Positions 1 to 7,949 of a stretch of 38,318 nucleotides of DNA are shown here, piece after piece. The position numbers were made by a program, and so were the translations under genes. The DNA lies in the NCBI GenBank assembly GCA_900554645.1, contig USIE01000010.1:1-38318 (forward strand). The letters are read 5' to 3'. The stretch comes from an uncultured Collinsella sp. Lineage in GTDB: Bacteria > Actinomycetota > Coriobacteriia > Coriobacteriales > Coriobacteriaceae. Positions within the stretch are counted from its first letter, which is position 1; every line of letters starts with the position of its first letter. Below the pieces are notes generated by a model. The model was not told the origin of the DNA. It did not search any database and saw only the letters and a program-made list of their open reading frames with translations.

Positions 1-2
1 AC

Positions 3-158
3 GAGTTCTTCCACTACAGGGACTGGGAGGGCGTGACGGCCGAGGAGTTCATGGGAAGGCTCGAGGCCTACCTCGTGTACTATCGTGAGGAGCGGATCAA
101 GAAGTCCCTCGGGTGGCTGAGCCCGATGGAGTACCGCAGGAAGCTTGGATACGCCTAG
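3..158 (+). CDS. IS3-family transposase, C-terminal fragment (cut by window edge)
   Basis: An open frame enters from the left edge and stops at TAG 156-158, giving about 51 residues. They contain the usual end of the IS3/IS150 OrfB integrase (rve) domain: a Tyr/Arg-rich stretch (YYREERIKKSLGWLSPMEYR) equivalent to the family pattern YN-x-R-x-x-x-x-L-x-x-x-SP-x-x-Y. The start, the catalytic DDE residues and the left end of the element lie outside the window, so it cannot be told whether the copy is intact. No clear IS terminal inverted repeat is recognisable just after the stop. The family call is by motif only. Confidence 0.75.
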   Translation, partial: EFFHYRDWEGVTAEEFMGRLEAYLVYYREERIKKSLGWLSPMEYRRKLGYA

Positions 159-187
159 GCGCGGTCCAAGAAATCGTCCGCACCCCC

Positions 188-232
188 TTTTGCGGTTTGA
201 CCAGCAAAAACAGTCCGTATTTCACCGCAACT
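188..232. repeat. Decayed copy 1 of the AGTTGCGGTGA palindromic repeat
   Basis: The right half (209-232, ending TTTCACCGCAACT) nearly matches the right arm of the intact copy at 38058-38081. Only the tip of the left arm survives (TTGCGGT, 190-196, pairing with ACCGCAA, 224-230); the rest of the left arm has diverged. It lies between the transposase fragment and the toxin gene. Confidence 0.6.
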
Positions 233-247
233 TAGGAGGGGATGGGG

Positions 248-724
248 TTAGCTGCGGGGGCGGTGACGGAGCTTGTCGATGGTGGAGTCGGTGCTTCGGC
301 TGCGGGCTTCGGCGGCGCGGTCGCGGTCGTCGGCGGCGGTTTGGCGCTGGCGGCGGTAGTCGATCATGCCTTGGATGATGGGCTTGCCAAAGCTCACGAC
401 GTCGTCGTTATAGATGGCGGTTCGGGCTGCGAGGAGGCAGTCGGTAAAGTCCATATGAGTCTTGCCAAAGAGTTTGATGGCAAGGGCGATAACGGTGGGC
501 TCGTCGACCATGACGTCATCGAGCAGCTTGGTCATGGCCGTCGCAATCTCCACGCGCGGGACCTTGTAGACGTCGCGCAGCGTAACGGCGACGCGTGTGA
601 TGATCTCGGGGTAGACGCGAGCGGTGCGCGTGGCGATGACCTTGGCGGCGCGCGGTGACAGGACCTCGTCGTCGTTAAGCAGGTAGCGCAGGATGACGGT
701 CTCGTCGATGATGGTGCTACTCAT
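248..724 (-). CDS. PIN-domain ribonuclease toxin of a type II toxin-antitoxin pair
   Basis: 158 aa. The N-terminal 120 residues look like a PIN (VapC-like) nuclease: first acidic residue D7 in IIDETVILRYLL, E40 in YPEIITRVAV, and D92/D95 in MDFTDCLLAA, the usual Mg2+-binding acidic set. PIN toxins cleave RNA, often tRNA or mRNA, until bound by the cognate antitoxin. The C-terminal 35 residues are Arg/Asp-rich, unlike the core, and make the protein longer than a typical PIN toxin of about 130-140 aa. The start ATG at 724-722 overlaps the end of the upstream antitoxin gene by 8 nt, indicating translational coupling. The PIN fold is inferred from residue pattern, not from a database search; the RNA target is unknown. 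Confidence 0.7.
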   Translation of the reverse strand: MSSTIIDETVILRYLLNDDEVLSPRAAKVIATRTARVYPEIITRVAVTLRDVYKVPRVEIATAMTKLLDDVMVDEPTVIALAIKLFGKTHMDFTDCLLAARTAIYNDDVVSFGKPIIQGMIDYRRQRQTAADDRDRAAEARSRSTDSTIDKLRHRPRS

Positions 725-1040
725 GGATATCTACTTCCTCGGGACCCAAAACCGACTCATCGCTTTCTGTGGCTAGGTATTCAATCCAGGCATTGCGCTC
801 CTCGGCGCGGCGATTGGGGTCACCATATGCTTTGAGCGATCCATAGGCGGCGGTGCCGTCCTTTGAGCGCACGGCGACCGGCTGAAAGGGGAGCTTGCGC
901 ATCAAAATGCTTTGCGCGACAAATAAGCGGACAGCCTCGGCGAGCGATGTGCCCATGGCATCGTAGAGATGCTCGGCATGCTGCTTGTCTTCCTCGCGAA
1001 TGCGCACCTGCAGGATGGCTCGTTTTTGAGTCGATGACAT
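717..1040 (-). CDS. RelB/DinJ-type ribbon-helix-helix antitoxin
   Basis: 107 aa from ATG at 1040-1038; a GTG one codon earlier is also possible, but the ATG sits 6 nt after GGGAGG. Residues 8-50 (ILQVRIREEDKQHAEHLYDA followed by MGTSLAEAVRLFV) fit a RelB/DinJ ribbon-helix-helix DNA-binding domain: a beta strand, then two helices with G-T/S-L-A-E-A-V at the turn. The charged C-terminal half would wrap the toxin. It lies directly upstream of the PIN toxin with an 8-nt overlap, the normal antitoxin-first order. RelB-type antitoxins repress their own promoter; short palindromes at 1067-1082 and 1091-1104 just upstream are candidate operators. Confidence 0.72.
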   Translation of the reverse strand: MSSTQKRAILQVRIREEDKQHAEHLYDAMGTSLAEAVRLFVAQSILMRKLPFQPVAVRSKDGTAAYGSLKAYGDPNRRAEERNAWIEYLATESDESVLGPEEVDIHE

Positions 1041-1066
1041 CACTGGCCTCCCTTAATGAGCGTGCA

Positions 1067-1104
1067 ATTTGAATAGTCAAATACAACATCGGCTAATAAT
1101 AGCC
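1067..1104. promoter_or_regulatory. Candidate antitoxin operators (two short palindromes)
   Basis: Two small inverted repeats lie 27-64 bases upstream of the antitoxin start: ATTTGA-ATAG-TCAAAT (1067-1082) and GGCTA-ATAA-TAGCC (1091-1104). Position and symmetry suit binding by a dimeric ribbon-helix-helix repressor. The role is inferred. Confidence 0.4.
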
Positions 1105-1259
1105 AATCTTACAACCACTACTTTATTGCACTAGAGTAATTGAGTGTAAACGATATTACAAACGTACTACATCTTTCAGAAACGAGCGTGAAATCTCCCT
1201 TGGATGTACGCATGTAATACACTCACCTTTATAGCTTCTAGAGAATAATTCCAACCTGC

Positions 1260-1297
1260 CATAACCCCTGCAATACACCCGTATTGCAGGGGTTATG
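1260..1297. promoter_or_regulatory. Perfect 17-bp inverted repeat with 4-nt loop
   Basis: CATAACCCCTGCAATAC (1260-1276) is exactly mirrored at 1281-1297 around the loop ACCC. Neither side is followed by a T-run, so it is not a standard intrinsic terminator. It lies about 170 bases upstream of hydN, in the only sizeable gap before the island, so a regulatory hairpin, an operator or a boundary element are all possible. Confidence 0.5.
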
Positions 1298-1468
1298 CTC
1301 AAGTTTGCCACCTGCAACTGCGTATATTTAACCTGTATACCGTTGGAGAAATTCTACCGAGTGTCTGTTTCGCCGCATGCATTCGATATGCCGACGCCAG
1401 GCCACGGGCGGCTTGGGGCAACGTCGACAGGGTCTCTCCGGCATGGGATTCAGGAGGGAGTGAACAAC

Positions 1469-1987
1469 ATGGGCAATAAACGAGTCGTGGCTGATTCTTC
1501 ACGCTGCATTGGGTGTCAAACCTGTATGGCGGCGTGCATCGAGGCACACGATATTCCCGGCAACATCGCCGCGCCGCGCCTGCGCGTGACGCGTACGTAC
1601 GAGATCTCCGCACCGGTGGCTTGCCATCATTGCGAGGATGCCCCGTGCGCGAAGGCCTGTCCTACGGGCGCCTTGTTCTTTGATCCAAAGAACCATCGCA
1701 TCGGCGTCAACGAGGACAACTGCATCGGCTGCAAGAGCTGCGTCATGGCATGCCCCTTTGGCGCCGTGAGCGTGGCGACCACGCAGGTCCCCGTCTTGAT
1801 GGGTGACGTGCGAGTGGGTTCGCAGACTAAGAGCTTCGTGCTCAAGTGCGACCTGTGCGTGGACCGTCCCGGCGGTCCGGCGTGTGCCGAGGCGTGCCCG
1901 ACCAAGGGCCTCACCCTGGTAGACGAGGAACGTTTGGCGGAGCTGACTGCCGAGCGTGCCCGCGCCACCATCGAAAACGAGGCGTAA
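1469..1987 (+). CDS. hydN: HydN-like four-cluster [4Fe-4S] ferredoxin
   Basis: 172 aa, close to E. coli HydN (about 175). Four cysteine groups typical of the HycB/HydN/HyfA family are visible: CIGCQTCMAAC near the N-terminus, HHCEDAPCAKACP, CIGCKSCVMACP and a final CDLCVDRPGGPACAEACP, enough for four [4Fe-4S] clusters. Such proteins pass electrons between formate dehydrogenase H and its partners in the cytoplasm. The ATG at 1469 is chosen over an upstream TTG at 1295 because AGGAGGGAG lies 8-9 nt before it and the family starts here. It is the first gene of the formate-hydrogen cluster, 74 nt before fdhF. hydN is used by similarity and position; hycB/hyfA-like is an equivalent description. 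Confidence 0.85.
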   Translation: MGNKRVVADSSRCIGCQTCMAACIEAHDIPGNIAAPRLRVTRTYEISAPVACHHCEDAPCAKACPTGALFFDPKNHRIGVNEDNCIGCKSCVMACPFGAVSVATTQVPVLMGDVRVGSQTKSFVLKCDLCVDRPGGPACAEACPTKGLTLVDEERLAELTAERARATIENEA

Positions 1988-2061
1988 GCGTCGGGCGACA
2001 GGCCCAATGATTGTCAAATAAGTACCGAGTATTCGGTAGCAGAGAAAGGAAGGAGGGTGTC

Positions 2062-4284
2062 ATGGAGAAGCATAAAGTGATTTGCCCGTACTGCGGCGCC
2101 GGTTGCCAGTTTAACCTCTTGGTCCAAAACGGCCAGGTCGTGGGTACCGAACCGCTCAACGGCATCACCAATCAGAGCGAGCTGTGCCTTAAGGGCATGA
2201 GCGGCTACGACTTCATCAACGACACCAAGATCTTGACTCCTCGCGTACTGCACCCGATGATCCGCCGCACTAAGGGCGCGGATCTTGAGCGCGTAAGCTG
2301 GGACGAGGCACTGGATTTCACCGCATCTAAGATGCAGGCCATAATTGACGAATATGGTCCTAACGCTGTCATGACCACCGGCTCTTCGCGAGGCGGCGGC
2401 AATGAGGCGAACTACGTCATGCAGAAGTTTACGCGTGCGTGCATCGGCACCCACAGCGTGGACAACTGCGCCCGTACTTGACACGGCCCTACTGTCCTCG
2501 GTCTGATGGACACGGTTGGTTCAGGTTGCATGTCATGCTCCATCCCCGGTATGGAGGATGCGGGCTGCATTTTCCTCTTCGGCTATAACCCTGCCGATTC
2601 GCACCCCATCGTCGCAAGGCGTATCGTGCGAGCCAAAGAAAAGGGTTGCAAGATCATCGTCGCCGACCCGCGCCATATCGAAACCGCGCGTATCGCCGAT
2701 CTCTACCTTCCGATCAAGAACGGTTGCAACGTCGCGTTCCTCAACGCCTTTGCCAACTGCTTGGTCAACGATGGCCTCTACGACAAGGAATTCGTCGCCG
2801 AACACACGAACGGCTTTGACGAATGGTGGGAGACCATCAAGAACTACACTCCCGAATCCGTACAGGACATCACGGGTGTCGAGCCCGCGCTGATCCACCA
2901 AGCTGCCGAGATGTACGCCACGGCGAAGCCCTCTGCCATCATTGGCTGGGGCATGGGCGTATGCCAGCAGAAGCAGAACCTGAAGACGGTGCACACCATC
3001 GCCTCCATCGCCTGCGTTGCCGGCCAGATCGGCAAACCCAATTCCGGTCTCGCGCCCGTGCGTGGTCAGAATAACGTCCAGGGCTCCTGCGATATGGGCA
3101 TGCTGCCCAACCTGTACCCTGGCTACCAGAAGGTCACCGACCCGGCAGTGCGTGCCAAGTTTGCCAAGGCTTGGGGCGTGCCCGAGGAAAAGCTCCCGCT
3201 CGAGGAGGGCTACAAGCTCACCGACCTGGGCCACCTGGTCGACGAGGGCAAGGTGCACTGCTTCTACAACTACGGCGAGGACCCGGTGCAGACCGAGCCC
3301 GATTCGGCCGGTATGCGCAAGACGCTCTCCGAGCTGGATCTGTTCATTTGCCAGGACATCTTTATGACGCAGACGACCATGCTCGCCGACGTCATCCTGC
3401 CCGCTACCTCTTGGGGCGAGCACGAGGGTGTCTTTACCGCATCCGACCGTAGCTTCCAGCACTTTGACGCGGCTGTTCCGCCCAAGGGCGAGTGCCGTCA
3501 CGACTGGGAGATCTTCGCGGACCTGTCTACGCGCATGGGCTATCCCATGCACTACGACAACACCGAGCAGATCTGGAACGAGTGCATTAGCCTGTGCCCC
3601 AACTTTGTGGGCGCGACCTACGAGAAGATGGCTCCCGAGGGCGGCTACGCCCAGTGGCCGGTCAAGAGCACCGATGTGAACGACCACGGTACGCCCGACA
3701 TGTTCGCTGGTGGCAAGTTCACCACCAAGGACGGCCGCGCCAACCTGATGGCGCACGACTGGGAGGCGCCCTCCGAGCTTCCCGACGATGAGTACCCGCT
3801 CATCCTGTGCACCGTCCGCGAGGTCGGCCACTACAGCTGCCGCTCGATGACCGGCAACTGCAAGACGCTGGCGCTACTTGCCGACGAGCCCGGCTTTGTC
3901 CGCATGAATCCCGCGGACGCCCAGGCACGCGGCATCAAGAATGGCGACATCGTCTCGGTCCACAGCCGCCGTGGCCAGGTATATAGCCGCGCCGACATAA
4001 GCGATCGCATCAATAAGGGCACGGTCTACATGACCTACCAGTGGTGGATCGGCAAGTGCAACGAGCTGACCATGCACAAGGTCGACCCGGTCTCGCATAC
4101 GCCCGAGGACAAGTTCTCCGCCTGCCAGGTCGACGCTATCGCCGACCAGGTCTGGGCCGAGGGCGAGGTCGAGCGTCAGTACACCGAGCTCAAGCAGGCT
4201 CTGGTGGACGCCGCCGCTCCCCAGGACGTTGAGCCCGGCGCCGCCAAGTTCGACGACGAGACGCACGTGAACCAAATCGTGTAG
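2062..4284 (+). CDS. fdhF: Formate dehydrogenase H, selenocysteine-containing catalytic subunit
   Basis: Reading through an in-frame TGA at 2479-2481 gives a 740-residue protein. Cys8, Cys11, Cys15 and Cys42 form the N-terminal [4Fe-4S] motif (CPYCGAGC...CLKG), and the TGA falls at codon 140, followed by His: the Sec140-His141 pair of E. coli FdhF, within NCART-Sec-HGPTVLG. The enzyme oxidises formate to CO2 at a bis-MGD molybdenum centre and feeds electrons to the hydrogenase. A SECIS-like hairpin follows the TGA directly. The downstream half (from 2506) carries the rest of the molybdopterin oxidoreductase and dinucleotide-binding domains. ATG 2062 has GGAAGGAGGG just upstream; a TTG at 2011 is rejected. 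An automatic caller that reads TGA as stop would split this gene in two. A terminator-like hairpin separates it from hyfA. Confidence 0.95.
2479..2515 (+). promoter_or_regulatory. Selenocysteine UGA codon with SECIS hairpin
   Basis: TGA 2479-2481 is followed by CACGGCCCT, as in E. coli fdhF, then a hairpin with stem TGTCC (2493-2497) paired to GGACA (2508-2512) and an apical region containing GGTCTG (2500-2505). A GGUCU-type apical loop 15-25 nt after the UGA is what SelB recognises in bacterial SECIS elements. selA, selB and selC downstream in the same window support decoding. Confidence 0.88.
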
Positions 4285-4305
4285 TCACGTTCTCGTTGGC
4301 TATTT

Positions 4306-4348
4306 GGGCCGGGCGTCCCGTACGTTCGGGAGCCCGGCCCGTTATTTT
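4306..4348 (+). terminator. Intra-operon GC-rich hairpin, possible attenuator
   Basis: GGGCCGGGC (4306-4314) pairs with GCCCGGCCC (4332-4340); the top continues as CCCG/CGGG around the loop TACGTT. GTTATTTT follows. It looks like a weak intrinsic terminator in the gap between fdhF and hyfA, which could reduce transcription into the hydrogenase genes or protect an mRNA end. Confidence 0.6.
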
Positions 4349-4362
4349 GAAAGGAAGTGGGG

Positions 4363-4980
4363 ATGAACCGCTTCATCGACATCAACCCGGAGAGGTGCAT
4401 CGGCTGCGGAACATGCCAGTCCGCCTGTGCCGACGCCCACCGGATGCAGGGTCTTCAGGATACGCCGCGCCTGGCGCTCGTGAAGACCGGCGGTATTTCG
4501 GCCGCCCTTGCCTGCCACCATTGCGAGGGTGCCCCCTGCGCCGAGGTTTGCCCGGTGAATGCCATCGAGCACGATGGCGACCGCATCCACGTTAAGGAGC
4601 AGGAGTGCATCGGGTGCAGGCTGTGCGCCATCGCGTGCCCCTTCGGAGCCATCCATCCCGATGGCACGTCTATCGCCGGTGTCGCAGGCATGTGCGACCC
4701 GACGCCTTCGTACCCTAAGTCCCTGAGCAGCCTGCTTACGTGGGCGCCCGGCCAGTACACCTGTGCCGTCAAGTGCGACCTGTGCGCCTTCGACCCCGAG
4801 GGTCCGCACTGCGTGGCGGCTTGCCCCACCAAGGCGCTCACCGTCATGGGCGGCGCGGCAGATCGCGAACTCGACGAGGCCAAGCGCCTGCGTTCGATTC
4901 AGAACGGCCCTGCCGTCGACGTGGCGGCTGTGGCCCAGGGTCTGTCCGAGAAAGCAGAAGGGAGCGTAAACAATGGATAG
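4363..4980 (+). CDS. hyfA: Hydrogenase-4 component A, [4Fe-4S] electron-transfer protein
   Basis: 205 aa, the size of E. coli HyfA/HycB. Four [4Fe-4S] motifs: CIGCGTCQSAC near residues 12-22, CHHCEGAPCAEVCP, CIGCRLCAIACP, and CDLCAFDPEGPHCVAACP after a linker. It would link FdhF to the hydrogenase membrane arm. ATG 4363 follows AAAGGAAG; a GTG two codons earlier is less likely. The last codons overlap the start of hyfB by 8 nt, so the two are coupled. It resembles the HydN-like protein at 1469, suggesting duplication; position at the head of hyfB-J makes this the HyfA role. Confidence 0.88.
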   Translation: MNRFIDINPERCIGCGTCQSACADAHRMQGLQDTPRLALVKTGGISAALACHHCEGAPCAEVCPVNAIEHDGDRIHVKEQECIGCRLCAIACPFGAIHPDGTSIAGVAGMCDPTPSYPKSLSSLLTWAPGQYTCAVKCDLCAFDPEGPHCVAACPTKALTVMGGAADRELDEAKRLRSIQNGPAVDVAAVAQGLSEKAEGSVNNG

Positions 4981-6991
4981 CATGACGCTGTTTATCGCAT
5001 CGCTTGCCGTCTCGTGCATCGGTGCGCTCGCCTCGGTTCTGCTGATTAAGGCCGATAACGCCGCCAAGACCGCCGGCTGCCTGATCGGCGCCGTCGCGGC
5101 CGTGCTGTCGTTCATCGCGGGCCTCGAGGCCGTGCTTGGCGACGTTTCGTCCCTCAACACGGTCTTCTTTTTCCCGTTCGCCCGTCTCGAGCTCTTGCTC
5201 AACGGCCTTGCGGGCCTGATCGTGGTCCTCATCTCAATCCTCGCCTTTGCGGGCTTCATCTACGGTCTGTCCTACTTCGACGAGTACCCGGGCAAGGTCG
5301 GGCGCGCCGGTTTCTTCATGAACACCTTCGTCGCCTCGATGATGCTCGTCATCACCGCCGACAACGTGTTCTGGTTCCTGGTCGCCTTTGAGCTCATGTC
5401 CCTTACGAGCTACTTCCTTGTCGTTATCGAGGAGAACAAGAACTCCATTAGGGGCGGTTGGCTCTACTTCGTCATCGCGCACGTGGGCTTTGTCCTTATC
5501 ATGGCGAGCTTCCTGCTCATGACCAACGGCGTGGGCGGTTCCTTCAGCTTCAGTGATTTCCGTACGCATGACTTTGGACCCGCCGTCTCCTCCGCGTGCT
5601 TCGTCCTCGCGTTCTTCGGATTCGGCGCAAAGGCCGGTATCATCCCGCTGCACTCCTGGCTGCCCCAGGCGCACCCCGAGGCGCCGTCCAACGTGTCCGC
5701 CCTCATGTCCGGCGGCATGATCAAGATCGGCATCCTGGGAATCCTCAAGGTCGGTCTCGACCTGCTCGCGGGTTCGGGCGTCCAGCTCTGGTGGGGCCTC
5801 ATGGTCCTGGTCTTCGGATCCATCTCGTCGGTCCTGGGCGTCGTCTACGCCCTCCACGAGCACGACATCAAGCGCCTGCTGGCCTACCACTCCGTCGAGA
5901 ACATCGGCATCATCTTGCTCGGTGTCGGCGCGTCCATGACGGCGCACGCCCTGGGCAACGACGTCATCGCGACGATCGCGCTCATGGCCGCCCTCTACCA
6001 CACGCTCAACCACGCCATGTTCAAGGGCGAGCTGTTCCTCGGCGCGGGCTCCCTGCTCTATGCCACGGGTACGCGCAACATGGAGAAGATGGGCGGCCTG
6101 TTCCGCCGTATGCCGGTCACGGCCGTCTGCTTCCTCATCGGTGCCCTTGCCATCTCGGCTATCCCGCCGCTCAACGGCTTCGTTTCCGAGTGGTTCACCT
6201 ACCAGTCCCTGTTCAACATCTCGACGCTCTCCGACCCGGTCGTCATGGTGTTCGCCGTCGCCTCCGCGGCCGCCCTCGCCATCACCGGTGCCCTGGCCGT
6301 CACGTGCTTCGTGAAGGCCTACGGCGTCTCGTTCGCGAGCAGCCCTCGTTCCCAGGAGGCTGCGAACGCCAAGGAGTCCCCGGCTCCGATGTTGTTCTCG
6401 CAGATGCTCCTCGCGGCCATCTGCGTGGTGCTGGGAATCGGCTCTCCCGTCATCGCCCCGGTTCTGGGCGACGTCGCCCAGAGCGTGCTTGCCGGCTCTG
6501 CCGTCACAGCCACCTCGGGCGTGTCTCTGGTGAACGAGATTTCCGGTGCCGCCACCTCCACCCCCGCGATCGCCATCGCGCTCGTGGTCCTCACCGGCCT
6601 CGCGTTCGTGTTGAGGTCCTGCCTCGGCACCAAGGCCCCCGCTAAGAAGACCGACCCTTGGGCGTGCGGCTACGAGCCCAACGAGCACATGCCCGTCGTC
6701 GCCACGAGCTTCGCGTCAGACGTAGAGCTCTTCATGGGCCCGCTCTACACCCTGCGCGAGGTATGCACCAAGATCTGCTGGTCCATCGCGCACGTGTTCC
6801 AGAAGCTCACCGGTGTCGCCCAGGGCGTTGAGCCCCTGCCCGACCGCTTCCTGGTCGATGCACCGAGCGAGGGTGCCGATAAGCTGGCCGGCCTCGCCTC
6901 CAAGATCGAGGGCGGCAACTACTCCGTATACATCTGCTACATCGTCGCGGCGCTCGTGGTCTTCCTCGTGCTCGCCGTGGTCATGGTCTAG
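4973..6991 (+). CDS. hyfB: Hydrogenase-4 membrane subunit B (antiporter-like)
   Basis: 672 aa, the same length as E. coli HyfB. A polytopic membrane protein of the NuoL/M/N-Mrp antiporter family: many hydrophobic helices, the conserved Glu in a helix reading ELMSLTSYFLVV, and the lysine segment KAGIIPLHSWLPQAHPEAPS. The C-terminal part has a soluble stretch (about residues 560-640) and a final transmembrane helix, as in HyfB/HycC. These subunits form the ion-translocating part of group 4 hydrogenases. The gene starts inside hyfA and is followed 18 nt later by hyfC. Confidence 0.92.
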   Translation: MDSMTLFIASLAVSCIGALASVLLIKADNAAKTAGCLIGAVAAVLSFIAGLEAVLGDVSSLNTVFFFPFARLELLLNGLAGLIVVLISILAFAGFIYGLSYFDEYPGKVGRAGFFMNTFVASMMLVITADNVFWFLVAFELMSLTSYFLVVIEENKNSIRGGWLYFVIAHVGFVLIMASFLLMTNGVGGSFSFSDFRTHDFGPAVSSACFVLAFFGFGAKAGIIPLHSWLPQAHPEAPSNVSALMSGGMIKIGILGILKVGLDLLAGSGVQLWWGLMVLVFGSISSVLGVVYALHEHDIKRLLAYHSVENIGIILLGVGASMTAHALGNDVIATIALMAALYHTLNHAMFKGELFLGAGSLLYATGTRNMEKMGGLFRRMPVTAVCFLIGALAISAIPPLNGFVSEWFTYQSLFNISTLSDPVVMVFAVASAAALAITGALAVTCFVKAYGVSFASSPRSQEAANAKESPAPMLFSQMLLAAICVVLGIGSPVIAPVLGDVAQSVLAGSAVTATSGVSLVNEISGAATSTPAIAIALVVLTGLAFVLRSCLGTKAPAKKTDPWACGYEPNEHMPVVATSFASDVELFMGPLYTLREVCTKICWSIAHVFQKLTGVAQGVEPLPDRFLVDAPSEGADKLAGLASKIEGGNYSVYICYIVAALVVFLVLAVVMV

Positions 6992-7009
6992 AGAGGGGAG
7001 AGGATATTT

Positions 7010-7933
7010 ATGAACATCGTTCTTGCGATAGCGCAGGGCCTCGTGGTCATGCTGGTCGCGCCCTTCTTCTCCGGCCTCGCCCGTGTGATTCGCGCGAAGA
7101 TGCACAATCGCCGCGGTCCGTCCATCCTTCAGGATTACCGGGACCTCGCGAAGCTCATGGCGCGTCCCGAGTCCGTGAGTTCCGACTCGAGCTTCGTGCT
7201 GCGCATCATGCCGCCGCTGTTCCTCGCGGTGTCGTTCATGCTCGCCATGGGCCTGCCCATGTTCACGCTCGAGAGCCCCATGCCCGTCTTTGGTGACGCC
7301 ATCACCATCATGTACGCGCTCGCGCTGTCCCGCTTCTTCTTCGCGCTGTCCGGCGTGGATTCCTCCAACGCCTACGCGGGCTTCGGCGGTATCCGCGAGC
7401 TCCTCATGAGCGTGCTCATCGAGCCGTCCATGCTCATCGCGCTGTTTACCGTCGCCATCGTGTGCGGCTCCACGGACATTGCGACCATGGGTCAGCACAT
7501 CGTTACGGGCAACGTCTCGAGCGTCGTCGCCGTCATCCTCGCCGGCGTCGCCTTCGCGGCCGCCTGCTATATGGAGCTCGGCAAGCTTCCGTTCGATCAG
7601 GCCGAAGCCGAGCAGGAGCTCCAGGAGGGCCCGCTCGCCGAGCTCTCCGGCCCGTCCCTGGCCATGATGAAGCTCGCCATGGGCATGAAGCAGGTCGTGG
7701 TCGTCGCTTGGTTCACCTCCATCTTCATCCCCTGGGGAGAGCCCGCGACCATCGGCGTCACCGCTCTCGTGGGCGCCGTCGTCTTCCTTGTCAAGTGCCT
7801 GGTCGATTTCGTTGTCTGCGGCGTGCTCGAGAACTCCGTTTCCCGTTCGCGCTTCAAGGTGCTCGGTAACCAGACCTGGGCCGTCGTCGGCATCGCGGTC
7901 CTCGCGTTCGTCTTCGTCGTCGTAGGCGTGTAG
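7010..7933 (+). CDS. hyfC: Hydrogenase-4 membrane anchor subunit C (NuoH-like)
   Basis: 307 aa, matching HycD (307) and HyfC (about 315). Multi-helix membrane protein of the NuoH/HycD family; characteristic are the early loop RAKMHNRRGPSILQDYRDL and the acidic cytoplasmic segment KLPFDQAEAEQELQEGPLAE, the quinone-cavity-like region that contacts the hydrogenase small subunit. It anchors the soluble hydrogenase arm to the membrane. GAGAGGGGAGAGG precedes the ATG. Spacing of 16-18 nt to its neighbours shows one transcription unit. Confidence 0.92.
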   Translation: MNIVLAIAQGLVVMLVAPFFSGLARVIRAKMHNRRGPSILQDYRDLAKLMARPESVSSDSSFVLRIMPPLFLAVSFMLAMGLPMFTLESPMPVFGDAITIMYALALSRFFFALSGVDSSNAYAGFGGIRELLMSVLIEPSMLIALFTVAIVCGSTDIATMGQHIVTGNVSSVVAVILAGVAFAAACYMELGKLPFDQAEAEQELQEGPLAELSGPSLAMMKLAMGMKQVVVVAWFTSIFIPWGEPATIGVTALVGAVVFLVKCLVDFVVCGVLENSVSRSRFKVLGNQTWAVVGIAVLAFVFVVVGV

Positions 7934-7949
7934 GGAGAAGGGAGAAACT

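Larger units (their letters stand above)
1041..1468. other. Divergent intergenic region between antitoxin and hydN
   Basis: 428 bases without a convincing gene. The left two thirds (1061-1300) are clearly AT-richer than the rest of the window and hold three palindromes, listed separately. The last 150 bases before hydN are GC-rich and would be transcribed as a leader; an interrupted ATGCCG/CGGCAT pairing (around 1387-1445) suggests some fold. An open frame from TTG 1295 runs through this leader in frame with hydN but has no ribosome site or protein-like sequence. No convincing -35/-10 pair could be chosen. Confidence 0.6.

Noticed and set aside
1260..1297. Simple intrinsic terminator
   Set aside because: Perfect hairpin, but no T-run on either strand side.
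1295..1468. N-terminal extension of hydN from TTG 1295
   Set aside because: No ribosome site, low-similarity sequence, and ATG 1469 directly follows AGGAGGGAG at the family start.
1298..1468. Moco riboswitch ahead of hydN
   Set aside because: The GC-rich leader has some pairing but I cannot match it to the conserved Moco RNA sequence features.
2011..2481. Stand-alone 156-residue protein ending at the TGA, or fdhF as a broken pseudogene
   Set aside because: Codon 140, following His, SECIS hairpin and linked selABC all support selenocysteine; the TTG start at 2011 lacks a ribosome site, whereas ATG 2062 has one.
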